64,000 bases of DNA from Fastidiosipila sanguinis (GTDB taxonomy: Bacteria > Bacillota > Clostridia > Saccharofermentanales > Fastidiosipilaceae). This document shows, piece after piece, positions 46,928 through 55,178 of the stretch. Positions within the stretch are counted from its first letter, which is position 1. Each line of letters begins with the position of its first letter. Both the position numbers and the translations under genes were made by a program. Under the pieces are notes generated by a model that worked only from the letters and a program-made list of their open reading frames with translations, was not told where the DNA came from and made no database searches. The stretch is from the NCBI RefSeq assembly GCF_002998295.1, contig NZ_CP027226.1:1284001-1348000 (forward strand), read 5' to 3'.

Positions 46928-47605
46928 ATGTCAAATAATGAAACAAATACACCAATTCGTCACAGAGATACTCATTTTTATAGAATTCTAAATGAGGTAC
47001 TAAACTCTGTAACTCATGGATTTGGATTCGGAGCAGCCGTAACTGCAACAGTTTTCTTAATAATTAAAGGCGTGGCTCATGGAAGTGCTCTAGAAATTAC
47101 TGCCTATACTATCTACGGTGTAAGTATGTGCTTAATGTTCTTATTCTCAACCTTATATCACAGCTTAAAATTCACCAAAGCAGAAAAGGTCTTCCACATT
47201 CTAGATCACAGTGGTATTTTTTTCCTTATCGCTGGAACCTATACACCTTACACATTAATTAGCATCGGCGGAGCCCTTGGAATTACAATATTCGTAATCG
47301 AGTGGGTATTAGCTATAGTGGGTATATTCGGTAAAATTTTTAAATGGAAATTTGTTATGAAGTATTCTACTTGGATATATGCAGCTATGGGTTGGGTCGC
47401 ACTCTTTGCCCTTAAACCTTTATTTGAAAACATGGGTCTTGGTGGCGCTCTCTGGCTATTAGGTGGAGGACTAATTTACACCATTGGAATTATTTTTTAC
47501 GGCTTAGGTAAAAGAAGAAATATTCCATACGCACATGTTGTTTGGCATATATTTGTCTTCCTCGCAGCTGTAGCTATGTTTATTTCTATTTATGTTTACG
47601 TGTAG
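46928..47605 (+). CDS. Hemolysin III family (PAQR-type) membrane protein
   Basis: Seven-helix membrane protein of the YqfA/HlyIII family, related to adiponectin receptors. 225 residues. Key segments: F-S-T-L-Y-H-S-L, L-D-H-S-G-I-F-F-L-I-A-G-T-Y-T-P and the late H-V-V-W-H-I-F-V; the Ser and His residues form the predicted metal site. Function in bacteria is uncertain; hemolytic action is shown for few members. Confidence 0.92.
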   Translation: MSNNETNTPIRHRDTHFYRILNEVLNSVTHGFGFGAAVTATVFLIIKGVAHGSALEITAYTIYGVSMCLMFLFSTLYHSLKFTKAEKVFHILDHSGIFFLIAGTYTPYTLISIGGALGITIFVIEWVLAIVGIFGKIFKWKFVMKYSTWIYAAMGWVALFALKPLFENMGLGGALWLLGGGLIYTIGIIFYGLGKRRNIPYAHVVWHIFVFLAAVAMFISIYVYV

Positions 47606-47629
47606 ATTAATCTTATATTTATAAAAGAG

Positions 47630-47666
47630 AAAAGGAGTTTTTGCATTCTTCGCAAGAACTCCTTTT
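47630..47666 (+). terminator. Terminator after the HlyIII gene
   Basis: 15-bp stem AAAAGGAGTTTTTGC with near-perfect complement, 6-base loop and a T-run after. Confidence 0.9.
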
Positions 47667-47836
47667 TTAATTCTCCAATACCACACATCTTATCATCCTT
47701 ATTTTATAAATTAAAATTTCTCCTTAAAACTTTAATTTCTATTTACTTAGGAGTACACTTTACTGCGTGTGCATTTCTTATGCTTTTTTTAGTCGCTAAA
47801 AAAGAAGATGCGACAATTTGTGAGAGGAAGTTTATT

Positions 47837-49117
47837 ATGATCAAAAATTTTTCAAAACAAATAAAATATTTGAGAACCGTCTTTATTCTAATTTTAACGG
47901 GTATATCTACTGGTATTGTGATAGGTCTTTTCAAAGAAGCAATACACTTTCTTTCAAAACACGTAATGGATTTATTTAGAAAATCTTCCGGCAATATTTT
48001 ATATTCATTTCTTATTGTTGTTGCCTTCATACTGCTAGGTACATTTATCTATTTTCTGACTAAGAAAGATCCTAATATTAATGGATCTGGTATTCCAGTT
48101 ATATACGGCATGATAGATGATAAAATCGAGGTAAATTCTCCTAAAACGCTTATAAATAAATTCATAGCAAGCACCCTCACAATAGGATCCGGACTAACTT
48201 TAGGTAGAGAAGGTCCTTCCGTTCAAATAGCAGGACTAATAGGAGACATTGCTCATGAGCTTAGCGAGTCCAAAGAAAACAAAAGATATTTCATCGGTTC
48301 ATCTGCTGGAGCAGGAATTGCGGTAGCCTTTAATGCTCCCATGGCAGGATTGCTTTTTACAATTGAAGAAATTTTTAAGAAAACTAATAGAAAAGTTTTT
48401 GTATTCTCAACTTTAACTGTATTTTCTGCCGTTGTTACTGCTGATCTTTGTTTTGGTAATAGACCTGCTCTAATAGATATTCCGAATTTTGAGGTCATGG
48501 ATATATCAATGCTTGGACTTATAATTATTCTAGGTATTTTTGCTGGCCTTTCAGGAGTACTGTTTAATTATGTTGTTATCTCTTCCAAAAAAGTTTTTGC
48601 CAAGATAAAAATTCACCCTTACCTCAAGTACCTTATACCTTTTGTGCTTACTGCAATAGTTTTGTTGCTTGATATTGAACTCTTTTCTTCCAGCGAACCC
48701 TTTATATTTTTGCCATTAACTGGAAATAAGAAATTAGCAGAAATTATCATTCTATATTTGCTGAAAATCTTGCTCTTATCCTGTGCTTTTGGCGTAGGTG
48801 TACCCGGAGGAAGTCTTGTTCCATTACTGGTTATAGGGTCTCTGCTAGGAAATATTGTTGCTACAAGCTTTGTAATGTTAGGCTTACTCGATGCTTCTTA
48901 TATTCTAGCTTTCACAATGCTAGCAATGTGTGGACATTTCTCAGCAATTGTCAGGACACCGATCACAGCAATTATTCTGATTCTAGAAATGACTGGAGGA
49001 GCCTTTAATTACTTATTGGGCCTTGCCGTAGTAAGCCTTGTAGCATATAGCGTGGCTGAGGTATGCAACTCTAAACCATTCTATGACAAACTATATGAGC
49101 TTCTTTTAGAAAAATAA
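47837..49117 (+). CDS. ClC-family chloride channel/transporter
   Basis: Homodimeric anion channel or proton-coupled antiporter, 426 residues, about ten helices. Motifs: G-S-G-I-P (selectivity loop), G-R-E-G-P-S-V-Q (gating glutamate) and G-V-G-V-P-G-G-S-L-V-P. The gating Glu and conserved Ser/Tyr-type pattern support chloride and not fluoride transport. Start at 47837 follows GAGAGGAAG; a longer frame from 47780 has no ribosome site. No fluoride riboswitch-like fold is seen upstream. Confidence 0.93.
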   Translation: MIKNFSKQIKYLRTVFILILTGISTGIVIGLFKEAIHFLSKHVMDLFRKSSGNILYSFLIVVAFILLGTFIYFLTKKDPNINGSGIPVIYGMIDDKIEVNSPKTLINKFIASTLTIGSGLTLGREGPSVQIAGLIGDIAHELSESKENKRYFIGSSAGAGIAVAFNAPMAGLLFTIEEIFKKTNRKVFVFSTLTVFSAVVTADLCFGNRPALIDIPNFEVMDISMLGLIIILGIFAGLSGVLFNYVVISSKKVFAKIKIHPYLKYLIPFVLTAIVLLLDIELFSSSEPFIFLPLTGNKKLAEIIILYLLKILLLSCAFGVGVPGGSLVPLLVIGSLLGNIVATSFVMLGLLDASYILAFTMLAMCGHFSAIVRTPITAIILILEMTGGAFNYLLGLAVVSLVAYSVAEVCNSKPFYDKLYELLLEK

Positions 49118-49160
49118 TTTAAAAACTAACAATACGAATCAGTTTTTTCGGATAAATAAA

Positions 49161-49195
49161 AAGGTGTGCATGATAATCAATATCATACACACCTT
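49161..49195. terminator. Bidirectional terminator between ClC and fucosidase genes
   Basis: 15-bp stem AAGGTGTGCATGATA/TATCATACACACCTT with one mismatch and a 5-base loop, between the two convergent stops; T-rich on both exits. Confidence 0.88.
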
Positions 49196-49251
49196 AATTT
49201 TCCAATAGCAGAGTGGCTTCAAAATCACCACAGCCTAAGTTTCTTAATTTT

Positions 49252-50559
49252 CTATTCTTCTACTTCAATAGCAATTACACTATCAATCTTATCCAACTCA
49301 TCTGTGTAAACATAGTCAATAAAGACATGTTGATCGTATCCATTAGCTGCGTTCCAAGGTTTATTGTTATGCAACTCCAAACCATCACGGACTCTTCTAA
49401 TTTTCTTGATCTTTTTGTCAAAATTCTGAATAATCACTGGACCAATTGGCTCTTCAAAAATATGAGCATAAATTGTATTACCCTTCTGAGTGAAACGTCC
49501 CCATTCAGGTTTCTCAAGGTCTGAAGCTGCACAACCGTAAATACTGTCTGAGTTATTATGCATCCATTCTCCAATTTCTTTTAGGACTTGTTTTTGTTCA
49601 TTTTGGATTTCACCTTTTGCATTAGGTCCCACATTCAGGAGCATGTTTCCATTTTTGCTTACACACTCTACCAATTTACGGACTAGCTGTTCTGAAGACT
49701 TGAAGCTTCTATCCCAGGCATTATATCCCCAGCTATTATTAATTGTTAAACAAGCTTCCCAAGGAACTACCCTACCTGAATCTGTAGTCATACCTGCTGG
49801 TGGGATAATCATCTCTGGGTTGGCGAAATCACCGGAAAAAATACTAGGCTCATCACTCAATATTGACCCATGAGTTTCACCACTACCTTCTAATCTACCA
49901 TTTACAATAATATCTGGTTGTTTAGAACGGATCATGTCAAGCAGCTCTGTACCTCTCCAAGCTTCACCGAATTTATCTCCATAAGAAAAGTCAAACCAGA
50001 GCAAATCAATTTTGCCATAATTACTCATTAGCTCTTCTACTTGACCATGTAAATAATCTAAGTAGCGTGGGAAATTTCCCTCATTTTCATTAAGACCTTC
50101 GTGGTTTCTTTCGGGATGGTATTGGTCCCCTTTGACCGGATAATCAGGGTGATGCCAATCTAGAAGTGAGTAGTAAAATCCTACCTTGAGTCCTTCTGCT
50201 CTAAATGCGTCCACAAATTCACGTATTATGTCTCTTCCGAAAGGAGTGTTAGTTGATTTATAATCGGTTAATTTACTATCAAATAAGCAGAATCCATCAT
50301 GGTGCTTTGTTGTAATGACTGCATATTTCATGCCAGCTTCTTTTGCCAACTTTGCCCATTCTTTCGCATCGAAATGATATGGGTTCCATTCTTCTGCATA
50401 CTTCTCGTACTCAGTTCTTGGGATCTGATGATTAGTCATATACCATTCACCTCTGGCAGGAATTGCATATAAGCCCCAGTGAATAAATAGACCAAATCTA
50501 TCCTTCATAAACTCTCTTGTACGTTCATCTCTTATTCTCATGTACTCTTGATAGTCCAT
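49252..50559 (-). CDS. Alpha-L-fucosidase (GH29)
   Basis: Removes alpha-linked fucose from mucin or milk glycans. 435 residues: catalytic barrel then a short C-terminal beta domain. Motifs: F-G-L-F-I-H-W-G-L-Y, T-T-K-H-H-D-G-F and the nucleophile aspartate in L-L-W-F-D-F-S-Y-G. No signal peptide, suggesting intracellular action on imported oligosaccharides. Start at 50559 has CGGAGGTAT before the ATG; 13 more upstream codons are open without such a site. Single gene. Confidence 0.95.
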   Translation of the reverse strand: MDYQEYMRIRDERTREFMKDRFGLFIHWGLYAIPARGEWYMTNHQIPRTEYEKYAEEWNPYHFDAKEWAKLAKEAGMKYAVITTKHHDGFCLFDSKLTDYKSTNTPFGRDIIREFVDAFRAEGLKVGFYYSLLDWHHPDYPVKGDQYHPERNHEGLNENEGNFPRYLDYLHGQVEELMSNYGKIDLLWFDFSYGDKFGEAWRGTELLDMIRSKQPDIIVNGRLEGSGETHGSILSDEPSIFSGDFANPEMIIPPAGMTTDSGRVVPWEACLTINNSWGYNAWDRSFKSSEQLVRKLVECVSKNGNMLLNVGPNAKGEIQNEQKQVLKEIGEWMHNNSDSIYGCAASDLEKPEWGRFTQKGNTIYAHIFEEPIGPVIIQNFDKKIKKIRRVRDGLELHNNKPWNAANGYDQHVFIDYVYTDELDKIDSVIAIEVEE

Positions 50560-50908
50560 AGATACCTCCGAAAAATTTATAGCTGTTTTCATTATCACAC
50601 AAAATCTACTCCTATGAGGTACTATTCTTTACCATTTCACTTTATAATTCTAAAACTAATAAATACTTTTAGTGATAACTTAAAATGCAGACAAAAGTAA
50701 TTTTTAACATAAATAACACCATAAATTTCTCTGTATTCGCTAAAATTATATATAGTAGTTTCTAGCTGTTTATTGGATTAAAACCGCTAATTAACCAGAT
50801 TTTGCCGTGTTGCAACTGCCAGTTGACAAATTGACCGTTGCAATTGGTGGTCTGTAACCCCTTGAAAAACTATCATTAGAGCATACTAATCATAGGGAGG
50901 ATAAAAAT
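50560..50908. other. Intergenic region with operator-like repeats
   Basis: 349 bases between divergent fucosidase and XRE genes. Holds CAACTG-C-CAGTTG (50813-50825), a perfect palindrome, and the word GTTGCAA twice (50809-50815, 50837-50843), plus the promoter described next. The left half is plain AT-rich DNA. Confidence 0.5.
50862..50889 (+). promoter_or_regulatory. Likely promoter of the membrane-bound XRE regulator gene
   Basis: TTGAAA (50862-50867) and TACTAA (50884-50889) 16 bases apart, 19 bases before the ATG. Close upstream lie the GTTGCAA repeats and the CAACTG palindrome, possible binding sites for the regulator itself. Confidence 0.5.
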
Positions 50909-51895
50909 ATGATTTTCGCAGATAAACTTATCTTATTACGCAAAAAAGCAGGCTGGTCACAAGAAGAACTAGCAGAGCAAATGAATGTCACAAGACAATC
51001 AGTATCCAAATGGGAAGGTGCCCAATCTATTCCGGATCTGGAGAAAATAATTAAACTCTCACAACTTTTCGGTGTGAGCACTGACTATCTCCTAAAAGAA
51101 AATATAGAGATAGAAGAGAATGTAAATATTTCAGATACCTTAGATGTAAGAACAGTCTCTTTAGAAGAAGCAAATGAATTTTTGGGAATTCAAGAAGCTG
51201 GATCTAAACTAATAGCACTAGCTGTATCCTTATTTATTCTTTCACCTATTGTTCTACTTATACTTGGTGAAATAAGTGAGTCTAATCCTAACTTCATGAA
51301 CGAAAACGTTGCCTCTGGTATCGGCCTAATCGTACTATTTATACTTATAGCTGCAGGAGTTAGTTTGCTTATTGTCTGTGGCAATCAGAGTGGTAAATAT
51401 GATTTCTTAGATAAAGAAGTAATAGAAACTGCTTATGGAGTTAGAGGCTTGGCGAAAGAAAAACAAGAAAATTATAGAGATACCTACAATAAATTGAATT
51501 TAACAGGAATTATGTTGTGTGTAACCTCAGTAATACCTATCTTTATCGGAGTCATTATTGATGAAAAAAATGATATATTGAGTGTTATCATGCTGGCGAT
51601 TACCTTATTACTAATTGCTACAGGCGTATATTTCCTTGTGCGAGCAGGTGTCAGGTGGGCAAGCTATGAGAAATTGTTACAAGAAGGCGACTACAGCAAA
51701 GTAGAAAAAGCTAATTCATCCCTTAAAGGCACAGTATATTCCAGCTTCTGGCTAATCGCTACAACCATCTACCTTATCTATAGTTTCTTGACAAACGCTT
51801 GGGAGATTTCCTGGATTATAATGATGGTTGCAGGTATTCTATTCCCAATAGTTATTGCAATTACGAATTTATTTAGCAAGAAAAATAATGATTAG
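50909..51895 (+). CDS. XRE-type regulator with C-terminal membrane domain
   Basis: N-terminal helix-turn-helix (residues about 6-60, W-S-Q-E-E-L-A-E-Q-M-N-V-T-R-Q-S-V-S-K-W-E) followed by a linker and four to six hydrophobic segments (about residues 95-325). Membrane-anchored HTH regulators of this layout are common in Bacillota and may sense membrane or cell-wall state. 328 residues. GGGAGG ribosome site. No partner gene is adjacent on the same strand. Confidence 0.88.
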   Translation: MIFADKLILLRKKAGWSQEELAEQMNVTRQSVSKWEGAQSIPDLEKIIKLSQLFGVSTDYLLKENIEIEENVNISDTLDVRTVSLEEANEFLGIQEAGSKLIALAVSLFILSPIVLLILGEISESNPNFMNENVASGIGLIVLFILIAAGVSLLIVCGNQSGKYDFLDKEVIETAYGVRGLAKEKQENYRDTYNKLNLTGIMLCVTSVIPIFIGVIIDEKNDILSVIMLAITLLLIATGVYFLVRAGVRWASYEKLLQEGDYSKVEKANSSLKGTVYSSFWLIATTIYLIYSFLTNAWEISWIIMMVAGILFPIVIAITNLFSKKNND

Positions 51896-51920
51896 CCTGT
51901 AAATACAATAGAATATCTAT

Positions 51921-51952
51921 AAAAAAGTGTAACCTTAGGGCTACACTTTTTT
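51921..51952. terminator. Bidirectional terminator between convergent XRE and S66 peptidase genes
   Basis: Stem AAAAAAGTGTA/TACACTTTTTT with two more inner G-C pairs, serving both strands. Confidence 0.88.
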
Positions 51953-51965
51953 AATTCAAAAATAA

Positions 51966-52829
51966 TTAAGCTCTGCTCAGGCTCAAACTTTCCCCAATCC
52001 TAAGAGCCTTGCTATTTGCTCCATGGCCTATCTCATCAGTACATGCTATAGGAATTCTATCTGGAACTATCTCCTCAACAATTTTTAGCAATGAGTCCTT
52101 ACTATCTTTTTCGAAAAGTTCCGTAAAGCTCCCCAAAATCAATCCAGAAATTTCTTCAAAAACTCCCAGTTGATCCAGTTGATAAAAATAGCTGCGTATC
52201 CTTGCTGTTCTACCACTAAATGATTCTAGGAATAGAATTTTGTTGCTGAAGTCAGGCAGGTATTTCGTACCTGCTAGTTTCAACAAACAACGAATATTAC
52301 CTCCCAAAACTACTCCCTCAATATGGTTACCTTGCAGAAATTCATAGTTAAAATTAAAAAGCTTATCTTCTTTAAGGAAATTTTGTGTTTGTTGTTCAGC
52401 ATCTTCACCAATTAAATTCCTAATCTGATAAAAAATTGAAGACTTCCCAGTAATTGCGTAGATTGCATTGATAACTGTTGTGTTGTCACTGTAACCCCAG
52501 TACTTAGCAGAACTCGCCCTAATCACATCATAATAAAGATAAGGGAGAATCCCATTTGCCAAATCTCCACCAGAGACATCATAGATATTTTTTATCCTAG
52601 GATTAGCAAAATAAGCATTAAGTTCTGCAGCCTTTTGTTCTGGACTTCCTGGGCTAACGGATGCAAAAGTTTTTTCTAAACATTCTTCCTCCGCAAACAA
52701 AAACTCAGATAATATAACACTCTCGCCAAATTCCTCTAACAAATCTCTTAGCTTATAAATGTCTTCTTTTTGGGATGGCTTCAAAGCATTAGAAGCAGCA
52801 AACATCGCTGCACTTATATTTTCTTTCAC
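51966..52829 (-). CDS. S66-family peptidase (LD-carboxypeptidase/MccF-like)
   Basis: Serine peptidase of the LD-carboxypeptidase family, which trims tetrapeptide stems of recycled peptidoglycan; MccF members instead cleave microcin C and related nucleotide-peptides. The nucleophile is Ser114 in W-G-Y-S-D-N-T-T; S-G-G-D-L-A-N-G is the oxyanion-side motif and G-H-G-A-N holds the histidine. The gene starts with GTG, whose last bases form the TGA stop of the upstream serine hydrolase (GTGA), so the two are tightly coupled. No signal peptide: cytosolic. Confidence 0.88.
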   Translation of the reverse strand: MKENISAAMFAASNALKPSQKEDIYKLRDLLEEFGESVILSEFLFAEEECLEKTFASVSPGSPEQKAAELNAYFANPRIKNIYDVSGGDLANGILPYLYYDVIRASSAKYWGYSDNTTVINAIYAITGKSSIFYQIRNLIGEDAEQQTQNFLKEDKLFNFNYEFLQGNHIEGVVLGGNIRCLLKLAGTKYLPDFSNKILFLESFSGRTARIRSYFYQLDQLGVFEEISGLILGSFTELFEKDSKDSLLKIVEEIVPDRIPIACTDEIGHGANSKALRIGESLSLSRA

Positions 52830-53557
52830 TTAACTTTCTCCATTTCTCTAAAAATATCTAATGAAATCTTGCCAATTTCTTCTCTACAACGTTGATTGCT
52901 TAAGCCTTTAACAAGTACCACTACAATATAACTATTATCTTCTTCAAAAACTATACCAGCATCATGCTCCAAATTTACTAAAGTACCAGTTTTGTGAGCA
53001 ATCTCCACCCCTTCGATATACAGGCCTAGGCTATTGAAACATTCTTGCTTTCTCAATGCGTCTAGAATTTCTACATAGTACGCCTCTCCTGCTTGTGCTC
53101 TTGAAAAGATTTCTTCTAAAGCTTCAGCAACTTCTTTGGCAGTACTTAGGTTATCTTTATCTGCTGACTTAGGGATCTGCATCATCTTGCGATTTAAACG
53201 AGTATTAGGGTATTTATCAGTTAAGAAATCTTGAATCTTCTCCAAACCTATATAATCAATAAGCATATTTGTCGCACAATTATCGCTAAATGCTAGCATT
53301 AATCTCATCAGCTCGTTTATAGAAAAATCATGTCCTTGTTCGAGAAATTTCAATGCTCCGGCACCTGCAACAGAATTCTCATCACTAATATCAAACTCCA
53401 TTGTATCCATTAGCGATAAGCGACCTTTCTCAATCTCATTACCAAGACAAAGTGCAATGAATATTTTAATTAGACTAGCAGATGGGAAATTTTTGCCATC
53501 TTCATAAGAAACCACATTCTCACCCTTAAGAGATTTCGCAAAATAAGCTACATCCAT
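52826..53557 (-). CDS. Class A beta-lactamase-like serine hydrolase, cytosolic
   Basis: Penicillin-recognising fold: S-A-S-L-I-K (Ser28, Lys31), S-D-N at 91-93 and H-K-T-G at 188-191. The omega-loop reads N-T-R-L-N (118-122), so the place of the deacylating Glu166 of class A beta-lactamases is Asn. With no signal peptide either, it is unlikely to be a normal secreted beta-lactamase; a peptidase or esterase role is more plausible. Start at 53557 has GAGGGTG before ATG. Coupled to the S66 gene that follows. Confidence 0.85.
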   Translation of the reverse strand: MDVAYFAKSLKGENVVSYEDGKNFPSASLIKIFIALCLGNEIEKGRLSLMDTMEFDISDENSVAGAGALKFLEQGHDFSINELMRLMLAFSDNCATNMLIDYIGLEKIQDFLTDKYPNTRLNRKMMQIPKSADKDNLSTAKEVAEALEEIFSRAQAGEAYYVEILDALRKQECFNSLGLYIEGVEIAHKTGTLVNLEHDAGIVFEEDNSYIVVVLVKGLSNQRCREEIGKISLDIFREMEKVK

Positions 53558-53587
53558 ATATGACACCCTCATTTCTTTAAAGAATAA

Positions 53588-53628
53588 GAGGCTCCCAGTG
53601 ATAGTAAGTACTTACCTTAGGGAGCCTC
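53588..53628 (-). terminator. Terminator after the leucyl aminopeptidase gene
   Basis: 9-bp GC-rich stem GAGGCTCCC/GGGAGCCTC with an inner AGTAAGTACTTAC hairpin and TTATTCTTT after it on the minus strand. Confidence 0.85.
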
Positions 53629-53660
53629 GAAATTAAGATCTATTTATTTTGCTTTCAATA

Positions 53661-55073
53661 TTACTTTGCTAGCAAGTTGTAGAATGCTTTAACATGAACA
53701 CCTGTTGCACGCTCTGGTAGATAACCACATGGTTTACCCAAGTATGCTGTTCCAGCAACATCTAAGTGGATCCATGGTAGATCTTTGTCTGCCAAGAACT
53801 CACCAACGAATAGACCTGCTGTAATTGTACCACCACCAAAACCAGCAGAGTTTGTGAAATCAGCAACCTTAGATTTATTAGCTTTCTTGAAATCATCTGA
53901 AATAGGTAATTGCCAGACTTTCTCTCCAGCTAAATCTGAAGCTTCAATAAATTCATCATAGAATTCTTGATTGTTTGTTATAGCACCAGTAAATTCTGTA
54001 CCTAGGGCTGATACACATGCACCTGTCAATGTAGCAATGTCAATTACACGTGTAACATTGTCTTGTGAAGTTGCGTAGTAAATAGCATCTGCTAGGGTTA
54101 CACGACCTTCAGCATCTGTGTTCTCAACTTCAATTGTTTGGCCTGACATTGAACCTATGATATCACCAACTCTATAGCTTGTTCCTGAAACTAAGTTCTC
54201 TACAGGAGCAAATGTTCCAATTACGTTAGCCTTAACTTTGTTCTTTGCCAAAGCTAGGAATGCACCAATAACACTTGCTGCACCACCCATATCAGCTTGC
54301 ATAGTTATCATACCGCTTGTTGGTTTCAAACTATAACCACCTGAGTCATAACAAATTGCTTTACCAACTAGAGCTGTTCTTTCTTTTGTGCTGTCGTCAC
54401 CGTTGTATTCTAATACAACGAATTGTGGACGGAAGCTAGAACCTTTACCTACTGAGTAAGCAGCTTCCATGCCTTTTTCTAGCATTTCTTCTTCGTTAAG
54501 AATTGTTACCTTAACTCCTAGAGGTTCTAATTTCTCTTTTGCGCAGTTAGCCAAATCTGCTGGGTGCATCTCATTTGAAGTCAAGTTTGTTAAGTCACGA
54601 GCTAGGAATACACCTTCCATAACATTTTGAACTTCTTCTAAAACTTTTTCTGCGTCTGCAACTTCAGTTTCAACATTAATTGTTATTTCTTGCTCTTTCT
54701 TATCTTTTGTTCCTTTATTGAATTTGTAGTCAGAGTGAATTAGACCTTCAAAAAATGCTGCTAAAGCTTGTTCTGCATCTAACTCTAATTCTGGAAGTTT
54801 CACACTAGCTTCTTTAACTTTGTGTGATACCAATTCCTTAACAATTTTGAAAGCTAATGTACGCAAGTCATCTAACTTCAATTCAGATAATTCACCTAAA
54901 CCTGCTAATAATACAGATTCGGAGTTTTCTTTTGGCCAGAAGAATAGTTCACCTTTCTTTGCTGAGAAATCTGAGACTTCACTAGCGAACTTCACCATAG
55001 AACAATCACTATTTGTTGGACGTAAATGTACTTTTAGTCCAGTATCTTGATTTAATTTTACTGTAAGCATCAT
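53661..55073 (-). CDS. pepA: Leucyl aminopeptidase (M17)
   Basis: Two-metal cytosolic aminopeptidase, 470 residues. The hallmark N-T-D-A-E-G-R-V-T-L-A-D and upstream V-G-K-A-I-C-Y-D-S-G-G-Y-S and A-D-M-G-G-A carry the metal ligands and bicarbonate-site arginine. Slightly unusual is I-C-Y-D-S-G-G where most members have I-T-F-D-S-G-G, leaving the ligand Asp intact. Single gene with own terminator. Confidence 0.93.
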   Translation of the reverse strand: MMLTVKLNQDTGLKVHLRPTNSDCSMVKFASEVSDFSAKKGELFFWPKENSESVLLAGLGELSELKLDDLRTLAFKIVKELVSHKVKEASVKLPELELDAEQALAAFFEGLIHSDYKFNKGTKDKKEQEITINVETEVADAEKVLEEVQNVMEGVFLARDLTNLTSNEMHPADLANCAKEKLEPLGVKVTILNEEEMLEKGMEAAYSVGKGSSFRPQFVVLEYNGDDSTKERTALVGKAICYDSGGYSLKPTSGMITMQADMGGAASVIGAFLALAKNKVKANVIGTFAPVENLVSGTSYRVGDIIGSMSGQTIEVENTDAEGRVTLADAIYYATSQDNVTRVIDIATLTGACVSALGTEFTGAITNNQEFYDEFIEASDLAGEKVWQLPISDDFKKANKSKVADFTNSAGFGGGTITAGLFVGEFLADKDLPWIHLDVAGTAYLGKPCGYLPERATGVHVKAFYNLLAK

Positions 55074-55178
55074 TTCTTCCTTTCTTTGCTTTAATTTATT
55101 ATTTTCGTTAAATAACAGTATAACAGTTATATTTTTAATTTGTTTTTAATGTAATTTAAAAATTCAATTTTATTCAAA

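Noticed and set aside
47680-47836. Fluoride or other riboswitch before the ClC gene
   Set aside because: Short inverted repeats exist but no conserved riboswitch core is seen, and the channel motifs are chloride type.
52826-53557. Resistance-type class A beta-lactamase
   Set aside because: No signal peptide and Asn in place of the deacylating glutamate; only the general fold motifs match.
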